The notes beneath the pieces were generated by a model. It was not told where the DNA came from, made no database searches, and saw nothing but the letters and a program-made list of their open reading frames with translations. The translations under genes and the position numbers were made by a program. From contig JAFRAO010000004.1 of the NCBI GenBank assembly GCA_017405375.1, positions 24,472-88,471 of the forward strand: DNA of 64,000 nucleotides, written 5' to 3'. Origin of the DNA: a bacterium (GTDB taxonomy: Bacteria; Cyanobacteriota; Vampirovibrionia; Gastranaerophilales; Gastranaerophilaceae). This document shows positions 63,434 through 64,000 of the stretch, one piece after another (within the stretch, counting starts at the first letter, position 1; the number at the start of each line of letters is the position of its first letter).

Positions 63434-63571
63434 ATAGGGTTATTTTGATAACTGAGAGAAATGTCCGATTTCTAGCAACATTTGTTCTATGTAATAATTC
63501 CTAAGCCAAGTTTAACATGGACAGTTATTTCTTTTTTGTATCATCCTGAATTTATTTGAACATAACCCTAT
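63434..63571. repeat. Weak element bounded by 10-bp inverted repeats
   Basis: ATAGGGTTAT (63434-63443) and ATAACCCTAT (63562-63571) are exact inverted copies 118 bases apart. The region between them contains only short stems. It abuts the palindrome at 63576 and could be part of it, or chance. Confidence 0.3.
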
Positions 63572-63575
63572 AGTA

Positions 63576-63714
63576 TCATGCGGAAAACGTAGAAAATACG
63601 GACGTAGGACGTAATTTTCACGTTGTTCAGCATTTATTCTTTTGCCCTTAAACAGATTTTGAACAGCGTAGAAAACTACGCACAAAGTGCTTGTTTTCTA
63701 CGTTTCCAGCATGA
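63576..63714. repeat. 139-bp near-palindromic element (MITE- or REP-like)
   Basis: Outer arms 63576-63597 and 63693-63714 match inversely at 19 of 22 positions (TCATGC..., ...ACGTAGAAAA). Inner arms 63610-63629 and 63660-63680 match inversely except for one indel and about two substitutions. Both pairs share the centre near 63645, so the whole element folds into one long hairpin. Inside the right half is another perfect stem GCGTAG-AAAA-CTACGC (63666-63681). No coding frame. It lies between the wall cluster and the pseudopilin-like gene; region 63404-63724 holds nothing else I can name. Confidence 0.8.
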
Positions 63715-63724
63715 CAAACTTGTT

Positions 63725-64000
63725 TTACTTACAGCTTTGGACTTTACCTTCACCATAGCCTAGGACTTTTGAAGTATCATTTTTACATTGGCAACTATTA
63801 TTTACGTTTAAATAATCCATATTACCATAATCCATAACCCATTTTCCCCAGTCACTAGGGTATCCATAATGATTACACCTAGATGGAATATCAGGTAATT
63901 CTATTCCTACATTTTCGTCATAAACTAAAGAAAAATGTTCATCTCCCCAATTACTTTTTTTGCATCCAACTAAGCATAATGCTAATTCATCACCACCCCA
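63725..64000 (-). CDS. C-terminal part of a pseudopilin-like protein (partial)
   Basis: 92 codons visible including the stop TAA at 63725-63727; the 5' end lies beyond the window. Translated by hand: WGGDELALCLVGCKKSNWG, later GKWVMDYGNMDYLNVNNSCQ and a Cys near the end. The W-[AV]-x3-G-N-[LM]-D-Y motif and the Cys-rich tail match the C-terminus of the intact pseudopilin at 21128 (NWAVFNGNLDYNKC), so I infer the same family although the prepilin N-terminus cannot be seen. Confidence 0.6.
   Translation of the reverse strand, partial: WGGDELALCLVGCKKSNWGDEHFSLVYDENVGIELPDIPSRCNHYGYPSDWGKWVMDYGNMDYLNVNNSCQCKNDTSKVLGYGEGKVQSCK

Noticed and set aside
1..64000. CRISPR array, complete prophage, IS element or rRNA operon
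   Set aside because: I saw no regularly spaced repeats, no transposase or integrase genes, no phage structural genes and no rRNA-like sequence.

Overview
The window reads as a chromosomal segment of a low-GC, flagellated, fermentative gut bacterium of the Gastranaerophilales/Melainabacteria (Vampirovibrionia) type. I infer this from the combination of split flagellar gene clusters, an exported SLH-domain protein of cyanobacterial style, a PPi-dependent phosphofructokinase, a NifU/NifS iron-sulfur pair, two-subunit Fe-S serine dehydratase, several type-II-like pseudopilins, GatD, and very AT-rich intergenic DNA. The assignment was made by eye and is not certain. Coding density is high, most genes have a recognisable Shine-Dalgarno, and the standard code fits.

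Layout. 1-5.2 kb (minus): a partial uridine-kinase-like gene, a flagellar trio (FliJ-, FliK- and FlgG/FlgF-like), prmC and two small unknown genes. 5.4-16.2 kb: a large unknown protein, pfp, a TPR protein, ruvA, a 5'-nucleotidase-like protein, tRNA-Arg, a coiled-coil protein and an M2/M3-type peptidase. 16.3-20.7 kb (plus): rplS-rbgA-rnhB-sdaAB-sdaAA-membrane protein. 20.8-23.6 kb: a broken pseudopilin next to an intact one, a flippase-like membrane protein and gatD. 23.7-28.0 kb: nifU-nifS, a coiled-coil gene and gatA. 28.1-32.0 kb: a 1309-residue GH13-like protein. 32.2-36.0 kb: motA-motB-fliL-fliM-fliN, stator and switch genes in one tight operon.

36.0-38.7 kb is the clearest accessory region. 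It starts at tRNA-Met, whose 3' half plus flanking T-run is repeated perfectly (47 bp) 164 bp downstream. It carries a HipB/HipA pair, an Xre-type repressor, and a small exported protein resembling PD-(D/E)XK nucleases, controlled by compact promoters with inverted-repeat operators and apparently leaderless starts. A second, 35-36 bp direct repeat flanks the HipBA pair. This region is my best candidate for an unusual system, although HipBA itself is a known family.

38.8-48.3 kb holds an exported protein, an unknown protein, rfbB-rfbC, uridine phosphorylase, a hexapeptide acyltransferase, mutL and a second coiled-coil protein. 48.7-50.6 kb is the SLH protein with a Cys/Lys/His-rich N-terminus. 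50.7-56.1 kb (minus) is an operon of exonuclease, organophosphate-type MFS transporter, gmk, Nif3-like protein, exported protein and MATE transporter. 56.2-57.3 kb has trxA and a SIMPL protein. 57.5-63.4 kb is a partial division/cell-wall cluster: rsmH, ftsL-like, ftsI-type PBP, murE, a short NagA-like protein and a small membrane protein. The window ends with a 139-bp near-palindrome and the 3' part of another pseudopilin-like gene.
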